A stretch of DNA of 64,000 nucleotides from Chryseobacterium daecheongense (GTDB lineage: Bacteria > Bacteroidota > Bacteroidia > Flavobacteriales > Weeksellaceae), in NCBI RefSeq assembly GCF_003729955.1, contig NZ_RJTX01000004.1, forward strand, positions 919,763-983,762, given 5' to 3'. Shown here piece after piece: positions 63,220-64,000 of the stretch (the first letter of the stretch is position 1; each line of letters starts with the position of its first letter). Under the pieces are notes generated by a model that did not search any database, was not told where the DNA came from, and saw only the letters and a program-made list of their open reading frames with translations. Both the position numbers and the translations under genes were made by a program.

Positions 63220-63902
63220 TGAAGAACATAGGAATTGTCATATTAGTTTTTTGTATTCAGCTTTTCAGCGCTCAGAATGTCTATTTAACAAAAGTTGAAA
63301 AGACCAATGACAACACAGATAAATTTCTGTATAAGATTAGTAATGAAATTAAAGAGGCACAATATCTAGGCGAGGTTGAAGTCCAGGGATTCTCAAAAGA
63401 TGATGCATTAACCTTTTCATTAATATATAGAAAAGCAAAAGAAATTGGTGCAAATACATTTTCATTAAAACCTTTTGAGAATATTGATGGCTCTTCACAG
63501 GCATTCAACCCATCAAACTATAAAATAAGTTTATATTATTTGCCAAAAGAAAAATTAGAATCCCAGTCTGGACATTTATATCTGTTTGCTTCATCAGATA
63601 AAGATCAAAAAATAAGCATCAACAGAAAAGATTATACTTTATCTCCAAGATCATATATGATAATAAATACTGTACCTGGAGAACTGTACACCATTTCAAC
63701 GAAAAAACTTTTAGGTTCTGCCATCAAGATCCAACCGAAAAGTGGTGAATCTAATCAGTATTTTCAGATATCATCTATGAAAATTAAATCAGACCAATCT
63801 GGAGTAGGTGGTTTAAATTTAAAGTCCGGAGATATTATAGGATTAGAGAAATCCTTCGCTGAATTTCTAAGTATAATATATAAGATTCAAGCGGATTTTT
63901 AG
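63219..63902 (+). CDS. Exported protein of unknown function
   Basis: 227 residues with a signal peptide (MKNIGIVILVFCIQLFSAQ). The middle (EVQGFSKDDALTFSLIYRKAKEIGANTFSLKPF) resembles domains of small YdgH/BhsA- or DUF4156-like proteins in which a conserved alanine/isoleucine helix follows an EVxG strand, but I cannot assign a family. The C-terminal half is beta-rich. Its ATG overlaps the rfbD stop and a terminator follows, so it ends the operon. Confidence 0.75.
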   Translation: MKNIGIVILVFCIQLFSAQNVYLTKVEKTNDNTDKFLYKISNEIKEAQYLGEVEVQGFSKDDALTFSLIYRKAKEIGANTFSLKPFENIDGSSQAFNPSNYKISLYYLPKEKLESQSGHLYLFASSDKDQKISINRKDYTLSPRSYMIINTVPGELYTISTKKLLGSAIKIQPKSGESNQYFQISSMKIKSDQSGVGGLNLKSGDIIGLEKSFAEFLSIIYKIQADF

Positions 63903-63932
63903 ACATTTTTTATATTCTCTGAAATATTTATT

Positions 63933-63962
63933 AAAAACTTTAAACATTAGTTTAAAGTTTTT
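63933..63962 (+). terminator. Intrinsic terminator at the right end of the window
   Basis: A perfect 13-bp A/T-rich stem AAAAACTTTAAAC (63933-63945) / GTTTAAAGTTTTT (63950-63962) with an ATTA loop; the right arm runs into a T-rich tail. Confidence 0.75.
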
Positions 63963-64000
63963 GTTTTGTGTATCAGTAGATTACCAATAAATATTACGAA

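Noticed and set aside
1..64000. tRNA, rRNA or prophage genes
   Set aside because: All gene gaps were read by eye and none shows a cloverleaf-like or rRNA-like sequence; no integrase, capsid or transposase motifs were found.

Overview
The window looks like a chromosomal segment from a flexirubin-pigmented member of the Bacteroidota, most likely Flavobacteriia close to Chryseobacterium. The DNA is AT-rich by inspection. It encodes GLPGLI-family, type IX secretion (T9SS), DUF6089 and DUF2062 proteins, and several genes are preceded by the Bacteroidota -7 promoter box TAnnTTTG. No plasmid, phage or insertion-sequence genes, tRNA, rRNA or CRISPR array were seen.

Positions 1-38967 are dominated by a flexirubin-type pigment locus, which joins an aryl polyene (APE) module to a dialkylresorcinol (DAR) module. 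The left plus-strand part (1-11466) supplies the starter: a tyrosine ammonia-lyase makes 4-coumarate and a PaaK-like ligase, cut by the window edge, probably activates it. A ketoreductase, a ketosynthase, an ACP, an acyltransferase, a CrtI-like oxidoreductase and a C45-type Ntn hydrolase follow. A flavin halogenase/hydroxylase-like gene is divergent from the lyase. The minus-strand operon 29042-16741 holds the polyene elongation set (two catalytic ketosynthases, a chain-length-factor-like subunit, a half-length ketosynthase-like protein, ACP, dehydratase, thioesterase), a BtrH-like acyltransferase, an ABC exporter, a LolA-like carrier with a partner lipoprotein, a NodB deacetylase and a GT2-DUF2062 protein. 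The second minus-strand operon, 38967-32337, holds an RND-acyltransferase fusion, darA, darB and two ApeP/FabZ-like hotdog dehydratases. Together they suggest tyrosine to coumaroyl starter to aryl polyene, esterification to a dialkylresorcinol, and delivery to the outer membrane.

Two blocks interrupt the locus. At 11475-16744 lies a compact island: a thiol-disulfide (DCC) protein, a GLPGLI protein, an HTTM (vitamin K-dependent carboxylase-like) membrane protein, a membrane-anchored partner, a small exported protein and a small lipoprotein. It is divergent from a membrane-bound TPR-AraC regulator, with repeated candidate operator sites between them. This is the best candidate for an undescribed system in the window. 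At 29301-32213 is a secreted M16 peptidase.

From 39156 to 46340 there are three polytopic membrane proteins typical of surface polysaccharide loci (one EpsG family) and a large T9SS cargo protein with an internal duplication. A 104-bp nested inverted repeat lies at 45062-45165. Then come topA, an ecotin homologue, a metal-site-degenerate arginase-fold protein, and polysaccharide initiation and export genes (GT2, WecA/MraY-type transferase, Wza-like, Wzc-like with a Gly-Tyr tail). The right end is the outer-membrane biogenesis block DUF6089-uppS-bamA-ompH-ompH, followed by a thioesterase, rfbD and a secreted protein of unknown function.
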